Positions 53,610 to 62,449 of a stretch of DNA of 64,000 nt are shown here, piece after piece. The notes beneath the pieces are model-generated. The model did no database searches and was not told the origin of the DNA. It saw nothing but the letters and a program-made list of their open reading frames with translations. The stretch comes from Thiomicrorhabdus indica (GTDB lineage: Bacteria > Pseudomonadota > Gammaproteobacteria > Thiomicrospirales > Thiomicrospiraceae). Within the stretch, counting starts at the first letter, position 1. Every line of letters starts with the position of its first letter. The DNA lies in the NCBI RefSeq assembly GCF_004293625.1, contig NZ_CP033040.1:558001-622000 (forward strand), in the 5' to 3' direction. The translations under genes were made by a program, and so were the position numbers.

Positions 53610-54524
53610 GTGCTTAAAAATGTAAGACGTTATTTTCGTTATGATTTGCAAATGTCATGCAAGATTTTGCCGGTACAGGATTTTGTCGAGGTGAATGAGC
53701 GTTTGCAAGTTATTCTGGAACCGTCTTTTTCAACGATTCAAAATCAACGCAACCTAGAACAGCTAATCGGAAAGTTGAAGACTGCTCAGAGTAAATCCTT
53801 GCCCATCTTTACAACACTAGAGCAGAGACTTGAGTTTATCGCGTGGATGTTGAAGCATTTTGCTGAGGGCAAAAATCCAAAGTTACAGTCCGGCTTTGCA
53901 CAAAAATACAAGTTGGATAAAGCACAAAAGCGTCCAAATTTATCTGAAAGCTCTCATATTGCGCCTTTGATTTTAGGGTTGTATGACCAAATTGATTGGG
54001 TGATTTCGGAGCTGTTGGATGTGATTCGAAATACGCTTCGCGATACTATTTTTTTCTTCCCTGTCTCGCAGCTAGAAAATTTTTTCTCGACAAAATATAT
54101 TACCAACCTTTCAAGTTTAGCCGGCCGGGAAATTCTACCGGCTCAAATCTTGGAGTCTTTAATCGCTCACTTTAATGTTCAAATTGAGTCGATGAACTTA
54201 TTGATTGAAGAGCATAAAGAGGTCTCAGATATCCGCTTGTGGCCAAACGACAAAATTAATCTGAGTGCTGGTGGTATTGCTTTCAATACTCGTAATCATT
54301 TCGAAAAGTTTAGCTTGGTGGATTGTTTACTTAACATGGATGGCAAAATATTGCTGATGCGAGGCAAGGTGCTCAATCAGATTGAGCAAAGAATGGGAAC
54401 TTTCAAAACAGTGGTGGATTTTGTTTTGCCAACTGAAGTTGAGCAAAGCCAAATCCATCTTTTTATCCAAAAAGCTGAATTAATCGAAACTATGGAGTGG
54501 CAAAAGTCACAGTCAGATACATAG
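53610..54524 (+). CDS. PilZ-type protein with a long helical insertion
   Basis: 304 residues. The N-terminus carries an RxxxR-like motif (VRRYFRYDLQMSCKI). A helical region of about 180 residues follows, then NLSAGGIAFNTRNHFEKF, which fits the (D/N)xSxxGG part of the PilZ c-di-GMP site, and the remaining beta strands. Start and end together would make one PilZ fold with an insertion. A paralogue with the same build lies at 55060-56013. It could be a c-di-GMP effector for the cyclases in this window. A run of nine G follows the gene. Confidence 0.65.
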   Translation: MLKNVRRYFRYDLQMSCKILPVQDFVEVNERLQVILEPSFSTIQNQRNLEQLIGKLKTAQSKSLPIFTTLEQRLEFIAWMLKHFAEGKNPKLQSGFAQKYKLDKAQKRPNLSESSHIAPLILGLYDQIDWVISELLDVIRNTLRDTIFFFPVSQLENFFSTKYITNLSSLAGREILPAQILESLIAHFNVQIESMNLLIEEHKEVSDIRLWPNDKINLSAGGIAFNTRNHFEKFSLVDCLLNMDGKILLMRGKVLNQIEQRMGTFKTVVDFVLPTEVEQSQIHLFIQKAELIETMEWQKSQSDT

Positions 54525-54540
54525 CGGTGCTGAGAAAGAA

Positions 54541-54549
54541 GGGGGGGGG
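54541..54549. repeat. G9 homopolymer tract
   Basis: Nine consecutive G after GAAAGAA, 17 bp behind the PilZ gene stop. It is intergenic and outside any reading frame I can support. Confidence 0.8.
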
Positions 54550-54609
54550 CAAACAAATCATTAGCTGAGCATTGTTGATTTTGAATTCACGGGGTAAATT
54601 GTAAAATCA

Positions 54610-55035
54610 TTACCGGCCGGTTGTTTTCTGTTTGTACAATTGATTTTGCCGTTTGACGGCATCAATTTGTGTTAACCAGTCTGCGAATACAGGGTGTTCT
54701 CTTTGAACAATTAAGGCTAAGTTCTGTGCATCAATATTTGGAAATCCCAGACAAAACCCTGCAATCTCCACCAGTCGGTCTAGATAAATGGTTGGAAACC
54801 CAAAGCGAACTTTAAAGTAGCTCAATTTGGTCAGAATGACCGCATCAAAGACCTCTGTCCATTGTTCTTTTTTTAGAGAGTAACGTCTTTCTAGGACTTC
54901 ATCTGGTCCTTCAAGACGCATTTCTAGCATCTGTTTCAGGCTTGCAAAGTTGAAAATTTCCATTGCTGCATTTCGATGCGCCAAGGGTAAATTATCAAAA
55001 AAAGAAGTGGCTAGACTGTCTTGTTCACTAAACAT
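54610..55035 (-). CDS. hypothetical protein between PilZ paralogues
   Basis: A 141-residue soluble helical protein (MFSEQDSLATSFFDNLPLAHRNAAMEIFNFASLKQML). No family is recognised. It lies 24 bp behind the minus-strand PilZ gene, so it may be co-transcribed with it. Its last residues TGR and stop are made by an ACCGGCCGGT palindrome followed by AA, as in the MerR gene. Confidence 0.6.
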   Translation of the reverse strand: MFSEQDSLATSFFDNLPLAHRNAAMEIFNFASLKQMLEMRLEGPDEVLERRYSLKKEQWTEVFDAVILTKLSYFKVRFGFPTIYLDRLVEIAGFCLGFPNIDAQNLALIVQREHPVFADWLTQIDAVKRQNQLYKQKTTGR

Positions 55036-55059
55036 TCCGTTCTCGTCTTTTAAACTTCA

Positions 55060-56013
55060 TTAAAAAGGGAGTTTTATTGCAAGGGTCTCTTCGACTTCAT
55101 GCTGATAAATGAGTTGTTGAAGCTCATCTTGAAGCGAAGATTCCGGTAGCTCAAAGTTGATGGCAATGCGTTCACTATCGCGTTCTTTATCCACTTTGAC
55201 AACAGAACCATCAAAATTCAACACAATATCTTGGTTTTCAAAATATAGATGAACGCTTACCCTTGAAAATAACTCGAAACTTTTGGGGCTTTTTAAGGCA
55301 ATTCCTCCAATGCTGACATTGACATCGCGCATTGGCCAGAGTTTTGGATAATCTTTCAGAAAATGATCATTATAGAAGTTTGTGAAAACTTCAATATATA
55401 AATCCATAAGATGGTTCAAATGGATAATGGATTGCGCTAAAGCCACACGGTGGTATTGTGGTTGGTTTAACGTCTCGCAAAGTTGGTCAATTTTGAAATC
55501 CAGTTTTGGCAAAGGTTGAGGTGCAGAAAAGTGATTAATATTCGAACGTTCAATCGAATTTACCAGAATTGCGACAAATGTACTGAATTTCTTGGTAATT
55601 TGCTTTAAATACTGGTAAGTCTTGGGTGAGTTGGTCGATAGTCCCTCAATTTCTTGAATACCTTGAGTTGTTTTGACAAGGCTATGCCAATGAATTGATT
55701 GTTGTCGTGGGTCTTTGCCTTGGGAGGCATCAATAACTGCATCCAAAAAAATCTCAAAATAGTGCTCAATCGCAGAGAAAACCTGCTGTACGATTTTTTT
55801 GTTTTCTGAAGGTAGATGAGCAAGCCGGTTTTCTAATTCGATTTTTTGTTTTTTAATTCTATGCTGTGTGGAAACAGGGTAGTAGTCGATGCCCAATGCA
55901 AAAATTTGACGTTGATAGATTGGTTCTTTGGGCGTGATAAAACATTGTACTGGCAAGTTGACGCGGTGAAAACGCCGACTGTTGCCTTTATTAAACCATG
56001 TTTGAAGATTCAC
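55060..56013 (-). CDS. PilZ-type protein with a long helical insertion (paralogue)
   Basis: 317 residues with the same build as the gene at 53610: N-terminal SRRFHRVNLPVQCFI (RxxxR-like), a helical middle of about 190 residues, then DVNVSIGGIALKSPKSFELFSRV, with N-x-S-x-G-G, and final strands. The two genes converge on a small hypothetical gene. It is a likely c-di-GMP binding protein, but the function is unknown. Confidence 0.65.
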   Translation of the reverse strand: MNLQTWFNKGNSRRFHRVNLPVQCFITPKEPIYQRQIFALGIDYYPVSTQHRIKKQKIELENRLAHLPSENKKIVQQVFSAIEHYFEIFLDAVIDASQGKDPRQQSIHWHSLVKTTQGIQEIEGLSTNSPKTYQYLKQITKKFSTFVAILVNSIERSNINHFSAPQPLPKLDFKIDQLCETLNQPQYHRVALAQSIIHLNHLMDLYIEVFTNFYNDHFLKDYPKLWPMRDVNVSIGGIALKSPKSFELFSRVSVHLYFENQDIVLNFDGSVVKVDKERDSERIAINFELPESSLQDELQQLIYQHEVEETLAIKLPF

Positions 56014-56100
56014 GCTTGCTTACCTATTTGACTCATTTATCTGTTTAGTGATTGTAAGAGATTTGACGGTGTGCTGTCACTGCCTCAAGGGATTAAATGT

Positions 56101-56128
56101 ACCGGCCGGTAAATTACTTAGTCGACTA
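56101..56128. repeat. adjacent ACCGGCCGGT and TAGTCGACTA palindromes
   Basis: In the intergenic region 56014-56305 the palindrome at 56101-56110 is followed eight bases later by TAGTCGACTA (56119-56128). The rest of this gap shows only an AT-rich leader and a small TAACA/TGTTA hairpin near 56270 before the DUF4395 gene. Confidence 0.8.
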
Positions 56129-56305
56129 CTTATCATTCACTTTCCAATCAAATAAGCAAAACCTATACCTTTTTCAGAGGTGTTGCTTGCCGGCAGATAA
56201 TTTTCATCTATAGCGTTAAAGAAAATTTAGTGGTGAAGCAGATTGATTTTTAATACATAGACTTTAAGCTAACAACTGTTAGTTCAAATTTATTAGGAAT
56301 CGCCT

Positions 56306-57052
56306 ATGTTTAAATATCATTTTCACCATTTATGGTTTCGAGATAAATCAGAAGACATCGTTTTTATTAATCGACATGCTGTTCAATTACGTGCCGGTTT
56401 AATGTTACTGATTCCGGTTTATATGGTGATTATCCTGTTTACCACGGTATTGGCTCCGACTTGGACGGTGTTACCGAATACGTTGGTCGAGGAAACGTTT
56501 GATATGACCCAAGAGTGGCGAACCATTTATAACGTTCAAGCCTTTAGAACGGTGTTTGAATACAGTATTCCAAGCATGGTGTTGTTTTATGGATTGTTTG
56601 AAATGTTCGCAGGGATGTTTGTGCGAACCGCGTATTTGTCGCCAACGATACATATAGCCACTTTTTTGACTCGTAACCGACGTCCGCAGTGGGAGCCCTT
56701 AAAACCCAAACGTTTTGCCTGGATGATTGGCGCAACTTTAATCATATTGTGTTTGATTTTCTTTAACCCTGACAGTTTTGCGCGTTTTGTGAATGCAGTC
56801 TTCAGCGGTGAAATTTTGCCGACGGATACTAACTATATGCCAGACTATATTCCACTATTTGTGTTTGTCTGTTTCTCTTTGATGTGGTTGGAAGCGGTTT
56901 TTGGTTTTTGTTTAGGATGTAAAATGCATTGGCTGCTCGCAAAAATCGGAATTTTCAAAGAACATTGCTACGATTGTATGAATGTTGATTTTGAACAGCG
57001 TGCTTGGATAGAAGAACGGAAAGCACAAGAGAAGGCATTGTCTGAATCTTAG
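56306..57052 (+). CDS. DUF4395-like membrane protein
   Basis: 248 residues with about four hydrophobic segments (near 30-50, 90-110, 143-160 and 188-210). The C-terminal FGFCLGCKMHWLLAKIGIF, a CxxC pair at the membrane boundary, fits DUF4395 proteins. A further CYDC pair follows. The function is unknown. It has the ribosome site AGGAA and a strong bidirectional terminator behind it. Confidence 0.65.
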   Translation: MFKYHFHHLWFRDKSEDIVFINRHAVQLRAGLMLLIPVYMVIILFTTVLAPTWTVLPNTLVEETFDMTQEWRTIYNVQAFRTVFEYSIPSMVLFYGLFEMFAGMFVRTAYLSPTIHIATFLTRNRRPQWEPLKPKRFAWMIGATLIILCLIFFNPDSFARFVNAVFSGEILPTDTNYMPDYIPLFVFVCFSLMWLEAVFGFCLGCKMHWLLAKIGIFKEHCYDCMNVDFEQRAWIEERKAQEKALSES

Positions 57053-57064
57053 TGTTATCAATTT

Positions 57065-57100
57065 AAACTCGGCAAGGAATATTTCTTTTGCCGAGTTTTT
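57065..57100. terminator. bidirectional terminator between DUF4395 and metW
   Basis: Arms AAACTCGGCAA (57065-57075) and TTGCCGAGTTT (57088-57098) are followed by T on the plus strand and preceded by A-rich sequence for the minus strand. Confidence 0.8.
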
Positions 57101-57121
57101 ATGGGAAAGCAGCAATAAGTT

Positions 57122-57736
57122 TTACGTGCTCTTTTTTTGAATTTTATAAAGTGCGATTTCGCCTAACCAATTTGGCGCAAGACGCATTCCAATTGAGGAG
57201 CGATGATCTCGATTCACCACCGTACGTGCTACGACCTCAATGCCTTTTTGTTCACAGAGGCTTTCGAAGTCTTGGAAAGTGCACATATGGATATTAGGAG
57301 TGTCGTACCAGTGATAGGGCAGTGTTTCTGTTTCTGGCATAGTGCCTTGAAACATTAACTGAGCACGATTTCTCCAGTGACCAAAGTTCGGGAAAGTGAT
57401 AATACTCTGCTTACCGATACGAAGCATTTCATCCAGCAATTCATCAGGACGACGAACGACTTGTAAAGCTTGCGTCATAATGACAAAATCAAAAGAGTCT
57501 TCATCAAAATAACGGTTCAATTCATGTTTATTCAAATCGCTTTGAATCACATTTAGACCTTTTTGAACGGATTCGACAATATGTTCAGGATTGAGTTCCA
57601 TCCCGTAGCCATTCACTTGATGGCGTGAAATCAAGTGCGCAAGCAAAGTACCATCGCCACAACCTAAGTCTAGCACTCGGCTTTTAGGTGTAATCCAATC
57701 AGAAATCAATTTAAATTCTGGCGTTATTGTTTTCAT
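57122..57736 (-). CDS. metW: MetW methionine biosynthesis protein
   Basis: A 204-residue class I SAM-methyltransferase fold: VLDLGCGDGTLLAHLISR, DFVIMTQALQVVRRPDELLDEMLRIGKQSIITFPNFGHWRNR. MetW is the partner of the MetX homoserine acyltransferase encoded 11 bp upstream, and the pair acts in methionine biosynthesis. Its length and neighbourhood are standard for proteobacteria. Confidence 0.93.
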   Translation of the reverse strand: MKTITPEFKLISDWITPKSRVLDLGCGDGTLLAHLISRHQVNGYGMELNPEHIVESVQKGLNVIQSDLNKHELNRYFDEDSFDFVIMTQALQVVRRPDELLDEMLRIGKQSIITFPNFGHWRNRAQLMFQGTMPETETLPYHWYDTPNIHMCTFQDFESLCEQKGIEVVARTVVNRDHRSSIGMRLAPNWLGEIALYKIQKKST

Positions 57737-57747
57737 TTCTTTATTCC

Positions 57748-58890
57748 TTAATCGCCATTCACTTGAGCATCTTGCGCAACGCGCTGCATGTAATTTCGAA
57801 AGACACCTTCGTAATGAGCATTAGGTAATAAGAAAGCGTCGTGACCATGCTCAGATTGGATTTCGGCATAGCTGACATCGGCATCATTATCAAGTAATGC
57901 TTTAACGATTTCATGTGAGCGTTCTGGAGAGAAGCGCCAGTCAGAGGTAAATGAAACCACCAAAAATTTAGCTTGGGCTTGTGCCAATGCCTTACTTAGG
58001 TCATCCTCAAACTCAGAAGCCGGGTCAAAATAATCGAGTGCTTTGGTCATGAGTAGGTATGTATTTGCATCAAAGTTCATTTTAGTGGCAAATTTTTCAC
58101 CTTGATAGCGCAGGTAGCTTTCAACCTGAAACTCTACACCGAAGTTGTACTGAAGTTTGCCTTCTCGAAGTTCTCGGCCAAATTTAATGCCCATCATGTC
58201 ATCGGATAAATAAGTTAAGTGCCCCAACATTCGAGCTAAAGCCAAACCACCTTTTGGTGTGGTGTTGTGCTCAATAAAACGGCCTTCGTGAAATTCTGGA
58301 TCCGACATAATTGCTCGGCGAGCAACTTCGTTAAATGCGATGTTCTGTGCAGATAATTTGGGTGCGGCAGCAATCACAATCGCATGCTTTAGTTTTTCAG
58401 GGTAATCAATGGCCCACTGTAAAACTTGCATGCCACCCATTGAACCGCCAACTAATGCAACCCATTGTTCAATGCCCAGATGTTCGCGTAAAGCATTTTG
58501 GCTTTGTACCCAATCTCTGCAGGTCATGATGGGGAAGTCTGGACCATAGACTTTACCTGTTTCTGGGTTAATGCTGGTCGGGCCGGTTGAGCCGCGACAG
58601 CCTCCAAGATTGTTTGAACAGACGACAAAGAATTCATTAGTGTCAATGGCTTTACCAGGGCCAATGTAGCCATTCCACCAGCCAGGCTTGCCATCAGAAT
58701 CCACACCAGACACATGGTGGTCACCACTTAAAGCATGGCAAACCAGTATTGCATTCGAGGCGTCGGCATTCAATTCGCCATAGGTTTCGTAGATTAAGTC
58801 ATAGCGTGGCAATTGATTCCCGCTGGCAAGTTCCAGAGGGGTTTCGACAGAGAATATTTCTGCTTGCGTTGGTTGGATTTGTTCACTCAT
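57748..58890 (-). CDS. metX: homoserine O-acyltransferase
   Basis: A 380-residue alpha/beta hydrolase of the MetX family. Motifs are [29 protein letters not shown], the nucleophile in [14 protein letters not shown], the Asp in [15 protein letters not shown] and the final His in [10 protein letters not shown]. It acylates homoserine with acetyl- or succinyl-CoA; proteobacterial MetX proteins paired with MetW often use succinyl-CoA, and the sequence alone does not decide this. It is in one operon with yggT and proC upstream. Confidence 0.93.
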   Translation of the reverse strand: MSEQIQPTQAEIFSVETPLELASGNQLPRYDLIYETYGELNADASNAILVCHALSGDHHVSGVDSDGKPGWWNGYIGPGKAIDTNEFFVVCSNNLGGCRGSTGPTSINPETGKVYGPDFPIMTCRDWVQSQNALREHLGIEQWVALVGGSMGGMQVLQWAIDYPEKLKHAIVIAAAPKLSAQNIAFNEVARRAIMSDPEFHEGRFIEHNTTPKGGLALARMLGHLTYLSDDMMGIKFGRELREGKLQYNFGVEFQVESYLRYQGEKFATKMNFDANTYLLMTKALDYFDPASEFEDDLSKALAQAQAKFLVVSFTSDWRFSPERSHEIVKALLDNDADVSYAEIQSEHGHDAFLLPNAHYEGVFRNYMQRVAQDAQVNGD

Positions 58891-58893
58891 TGA

Positions 58894-59481
58894 TTAACCT
58901 GCAATACCTGAAAGTGGTTGTGCAAATTGCACTATTGAACCCACAATAACAATTTGAGCCAATTTAATGGCTAGAATTGCAAATATTGGCGATAAATCCA
59001 TTCCTCCGACAGGAGGAATTAAGCGACGGAATGGTGCCAGAATCGGCTCAGTGATTTGAATAAAAATCGCTGTATTAGGATTGTATTGTGGAGAAACCCA
59101 ACTGAGTATAACCTGAATAATAATCAGCCAGAACATCATGTCTAGTAACTGATTGGCAACTTCGGTGAGTGAGGCAATCACAATAAAGACTGCACCAAAC
59201 TCTTTGCCGGTCATCCAGCCAATAAATAATACAAATAAGGCTTGAATAATAAATGCAGTGATAAGCGCGGCAATATCCCAGCGCCCTTTGGCTGGCAAAA
59301 TCTTGTTAACTGGAAAGCAGATTGGGTTAGTGACCTTTGCGGTGAAGTTAACAATTGGGTGGCGCCAATCAGCGTGCGTTGCTCGGAGTAGAAAGCGTAG
59401 CATCAGAATGAAAATCACCATGCCAATCAAAAATTGGATTAAAAATAAACCACCGTCGGTCAGTGGAGTTCCTGTTCCCAT
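58894..59481 (-). CDS. yggT: YggT family membrane protein
   Basis: 195 residues with two YggT repeats, each a pair of hydrophobic helices (about 10-30 with LRFLLRATHADWRHP, and about 105-125 with WVSPQYNPNTAIFIQITEPILAPFRRLIPPVGGMDLSPIFAILAI). The family is implicated in osmotic tolerance or membrane protein placement. Its start overlaps the stop of proC by one base, and metX follows three bases later. Confidence 0.9.
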   Translation of the reverse strand: MGTGTPLTDGGLFLIQFLIGMVIFILMLRFLLRATHADWRHPIVNFTAKVTNPICFPVNKILPAKGRWDIAALITAFIIQALFVLFIGWMTGKEFGAVFIVIASLTEVANQLLDMMFWLIIIQVILSWVSPQYNPNTAIFIQITEPILAPFRRLIPPVGGMDLSPIFAILAIKLAQIVIVGSIVQFAQPLSGIAG

Positions 59482-60305
59482 TAATCTTCTCCTAACTCTT
59501 CTGCAAGTTCAGCAGCACGTAATTGAGCTTGTTTCATTGCAGTCTCAATAGTTCCTCGCATGTCGGCAGACTCAAACGATTGAATTGCTTTTTCAGTTGT
59601 TCCATTCGGTGAGGTGACGTTTTTCCGAAGGGTTGCACAATCCTGTCGGCTTTCCATGACCATTTTGGCTGCACCTAAAGCGGTTTGCATGGTTAGCAAA
59701 TGCGCACTTTTTTCATCTAAACCCATTTTGACAGCCGCTTGTTCCATAGCTTCCATAAACAAGAAATAATAAGCTGGACCACTTCCAGAAAGTGCGGTGA
59801 CGACATCTAACTGCGCTTCGTCATTGACCCAGAGAGTGACCCCCGCTGCACGCATAATATGCTCAGATTGGCTTTTTTGCTCATCGTCTACTTTGTCATT
59901 CGCAAATAAACCTGTCGCCCCCGTTTGAATCAATGCAGGGGTGTTTGGCATGGTGCGAACAATGGAAAGGTCTCCTCCTAACCAACGCTCAATGGCCTCA
60001 CATTTGATACCGGCCGCAACAGACAAAATTAATGGTTTTTGAGCTTGAATCGATTCGGCAATGTTCTGACAAACATTTTGAAGAATCTGAGGTTTGACGG
60101 CCAAAACGACAATGTCGGATTGTGCAATGGCTTGATGATTATCACTAATACAATCAATACCGAACTGTTCAATGATGATTTTCTGAATATCGGCATTAGG
60201 ATCTGTGGCCATTAATTTGTCTTTTGGGTAATCACTGGCAATTAACCCACCGATGAGGCTTTGAGCCATGTTTCCTGCACCAATAAAACAAATTTTCGTC
60301 TGCAT
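59481..60305 (-). CDS. proC: pyrroline-5-carboxylate reductase
   Basis: 274 residues. The Rossmann start is KICFIGAGNMAQSLIGGLIASDY, followed by VVLAVKPQ, VRTMPNTPALIQTGATGLFAN, ALSGSGPAYYFLFMEAMEQAAVKMGL and the C-terminal TSPNGTTEKAIQSFE. It makes proline from pyrroline-5-carboxylate. It leads the proC-yggT-metX-metW operon. Confidence 0.95.
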   Translation of the reverse strand: MQTKICFIGAGNMAQSLIGGLIASDYPKDKLMATDPNADIQKIIIEQFGIDCISDNHQAIAQSDIVVLAVKPQILQNVCQNIAESIQAQKPLILSVAAGIKCEAIERWLGGDLSIVRTMPNTPALIQTGATGLFANDKVDDEQKSQSEHIMRAAGVTLWVNDEAQLDVVTALSGSGPAYYFLFMEAMEQAAVKMGLDEKSAHLLTMQTALGAAKMVMESRQDCATLRKNVTSPNGTTEKAIQSFESADMRGTIETAMKQAQLRAAELAEELGED

Positions 60306-60587
60306 AAAGTCTTCTCCTCACAAATTTAGGGGTGTTCATCCGTAAAACAACCCTAACCTTAGTGTTCATAGATTTCAATGAGGAAATATTATATGCGAAA
60401 TTCAGCGAATCCCCGACCTCTTGCAGCATAAAAAAACAACAGTTTTTTTATTTATGCTTTTTTAATTTAAAAATAAAATGACTTAAAAATCCTTAAGTTT
60501 ATGAATTTACAGCCGTTATTAAAATTATGTTAAAGAGTCTTGGTGTTTAGGTTATCATCAGGCAATGCAGATTTTGGGAGAGAAACG

Positions 60588-61547
60588 ATGGCAACGACAA
60601 TTAATCCAAATTCAATGATTGACCGTCTTGTAGGCGGTACGAATTCCAATAAGGACAAGGCTCATGCGGCGACGGATGATAAAATTAGTTCTTTGCTTAA
60701 TTCCAATGCACAATCCCCAAATTCTGTGCCCCAAGATACGTCTTCAATCAGTGCGGCCATGATTCGTCAAGCAGAGCAAGCTTATGGCTATAGTCAAACT
60801 ATGAGTTTGCAACTGACCACCAAAGAAGGTGATCAGGTTTCAGTTGATTTTCGTCAGCTTTATACACAATACCAATCGTATAAAGAAGCTGTAGCTGGAC
60901 AGCAGAATCCTTCGGGAGTTCGATATTTCGAGAGTCGTGAAGCGCTTGAAATGACCGCATTTGAAGAACGTTTTGCCTTCAGTGTCGAAGGGGATTTAAA
61001 TGAAGATGAGTTAAAAGCAGTGTTTGATGTGTTTGAGCAGGTCGATAAACTCTCTGACCAATTCTATGGTGGAAATATTGAACAAGCACTGCAAGAAGCG
61101 ATGAATATGGAAATCGATTTTGGCCAGTTGCAGGGAATGCAGCTGAGCATGACTCAAACGCAAGTTGCTATGAGTCGTCAGCAGCAAGCCGCCGCTGCGG
61201 AGTATGAAGCGACTCCTGACAAAGCGACAGTGGCTGAGCTGCCTGAATATTTACAAAAGTGGCAAGAGGCGATCGAATCGCTAGATCAGTGGTTTGAAGA
61301 TGCGCAAGGTGCATGGAATGAATTGATGGCAGGCGTAACATCGCAACGCTTTCCAGAACAAGATTCTCCAAAAGGTTGGTTTGAACGTGTACAAGAGTTT
61401 CATGGAAAATTGTCAGAAATGGCAAATTTACGAAATGAAACATTGAATTCTCAAGATGAACCCGTCGTTGAAGAACCTGTTCAGACGGATGATGTGGTGA
61501 ATGAAAGTGCGAATAAGCCGGTGAATGAAACCGAACAAACATCTTAA
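60588..61547 (+). CDS. DUF5610-like hypothetical protein
   Basis: The ATG at 60588 with GGGAGAG upstream gives 319 residues. Low-complexity N-terminus and acidic C-terminal tail (VVEEPVQTDDVV). The middle MSLQLTTKEGDQVSVDFRQLY and DELKAVFDVFEQVDKLSDQFYGGNIEQALQEA resembles DUF5610-type proteins. There is no signal or membrane segment. The function is unknown. Confidence 0.65.
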   Translation: MATTINPNSMIDRLVGGTNSNKDKAHAATDDKISSLLNSNAQSPNSVPQDTSSISAAMIRQAEQAYGYSQTMSLQLTTKEGDQVSVDFRQLYTQYQSYKEAVAGQQNPSGVRYFESREALEMTAFEERFAFSVEGDLNEDELKAVFDVFEQVDKLSDQFYGGNIEQALQEAMNMEIDFGQLQGMQLSMTQTQVAMSRQQQAAAAEYEATPDKATVAELPEYLQKWQEAIESLDQWFEDAQGAWNELMAGVTSQRFPEQDSPKGWFERVQEFHGKLSEMANLRNETLNSQDEPVVEEPVQTDDVVNESANKPVNETEQTS

Positions 61548-61604
61548 AGAAACTGAATAAATTCACCTAAAGGTTTTAACCGGCCGGTCGTTCTATTCAT
61601 TAGA

Positions 61605-61720
61605 GAGGTGGCAAGTGATTAAGAATTAAACCTTAACAGACCACCTCCGGTATTTGAATTGTCGCGATTCAAATTCAAAAAGGAGATAAAGCCCGAGTAG
61701 TCAATTACTTGGGCTTTTTT
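61605..61720 (+). ncRNA. structured RNA candidate
   Basis: Three stems lie in order: GAGGTGG (61605-61611) with CCACCTC (61641-61647) enclosing TTAAG/CTTAA; ATTTGAAT (61652-61659) with ATTCAAAT (61667-61674); and a terminator hairpin GCCC...GGGC with six T (61688-61720). It could be a small RNA or the 3' UTR of the preceding gene. No good promoter was found. Confidence 0.4.
61688..61720. terminator. terminator between the DUF5610-like gene and yggS
   Basis: AAAGCCCGAGTA pairs with TACTTGGGCTTT (one G-T wobble), followed by T on the plus strand. It probably serves both convergent genes. Confidence 0.75.
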
Positions 61721-61750
61721 ATGTGTTGAATTTATGGCGAGCTTTTCAGG

Positions 61751-62449
61751 TTAAGAATAATTTCGAGCGCCAAAAATATCGGTGCCGATGCGCACGATGG
61801 TCGCACCTTCGGCAATGGCTGCTTCTAAATCGCCAGACATGCCCATAGATAAGGTGTCGAGTTGTGCGTTTGGAAATTTTTTCTGTAGGTGTTCAAGCAA
61901 TTGGTGCATTTGTGCAAAAGCATGATGTTGTTTTTCGACGTTATCGGTGGCTTGTGGAATTGCCATGAGTCCTCTAAGTTCAAGATTTGGCAATGCCAAG
62001 ACTTTTTCGCAAATATCTTGCGCTTCATCTGGGTGAAACCCTGATTTAGACGCTTCGTTATCAATGTTCACCTCTAATAACACATGAAGTGGGGGTAACT
62101 CTTTTGGCCTTTGGCGACTCAAACGCTCAGCGATTTTCAAACGATCAATACTGTGCACCCATGCAAAATTCTCAGCAATGGATTTGGTCTTGTTCGATTG
62201 AATCGGGCCAATGAAATGCCAAGTCAAATCAGGGCGTTCAGTGATTTTTTGTAAGGACTCTTGCAGATAGTTTTCGCCAAAATCAGTTTGCCCGAGCTTT
62301 GCAATGGCATTTACGGCATCGATAGGTTTGGTTTTACTCACCGCCAACAACTGCACACTTTCAACCGGCCGGTTAGCTTTCTCACAAGCTTGCATAATTC
62401 GCCGTTGAACGTTTTCAAAGTTTTGTGAAAGCTGTTCGACATCTGGCAT
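61751..62449 (-). CDS. yggS: YggS-family PLP homeostasis protein
   Basis: A 232-residue PLP-binding barrel: VQLLAVSKTKPIDAV holds the cofactor lysine, followed by FGENYLQESLQKI, WHFIGPIQSNKTK, VLLEVNIDNEASKSGF, LRGLMAIP and the final LSMGMSGDLEAAIAEGATIVRIGTDIFG. It buffers pyridoxal 5'-phosphate and affects amino-acid metabolism. It is usually near proC, as here. Confidence 0.94.
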   Translation of the reverse strand: MPDVEQLSQNFENVQRRIMQACEKANRPVESVQLLAVSKTKPIDAVNAIAKLGQTDFGENYLQESLQKITERPDLTWHFIGPIQSNKTKSIAENFAWVHSIDRLKIAERLSRQRPKELPPLHVLLEVNIDNEASKSGFHPDEAQDICEKVLALPNLELRGLMAIPQATDNVEKQHHAFAQMHQLLEHLQKKFPNAQLDTLSMGMSGDLEAAIAEGATIVRIGTDIFGARNYS

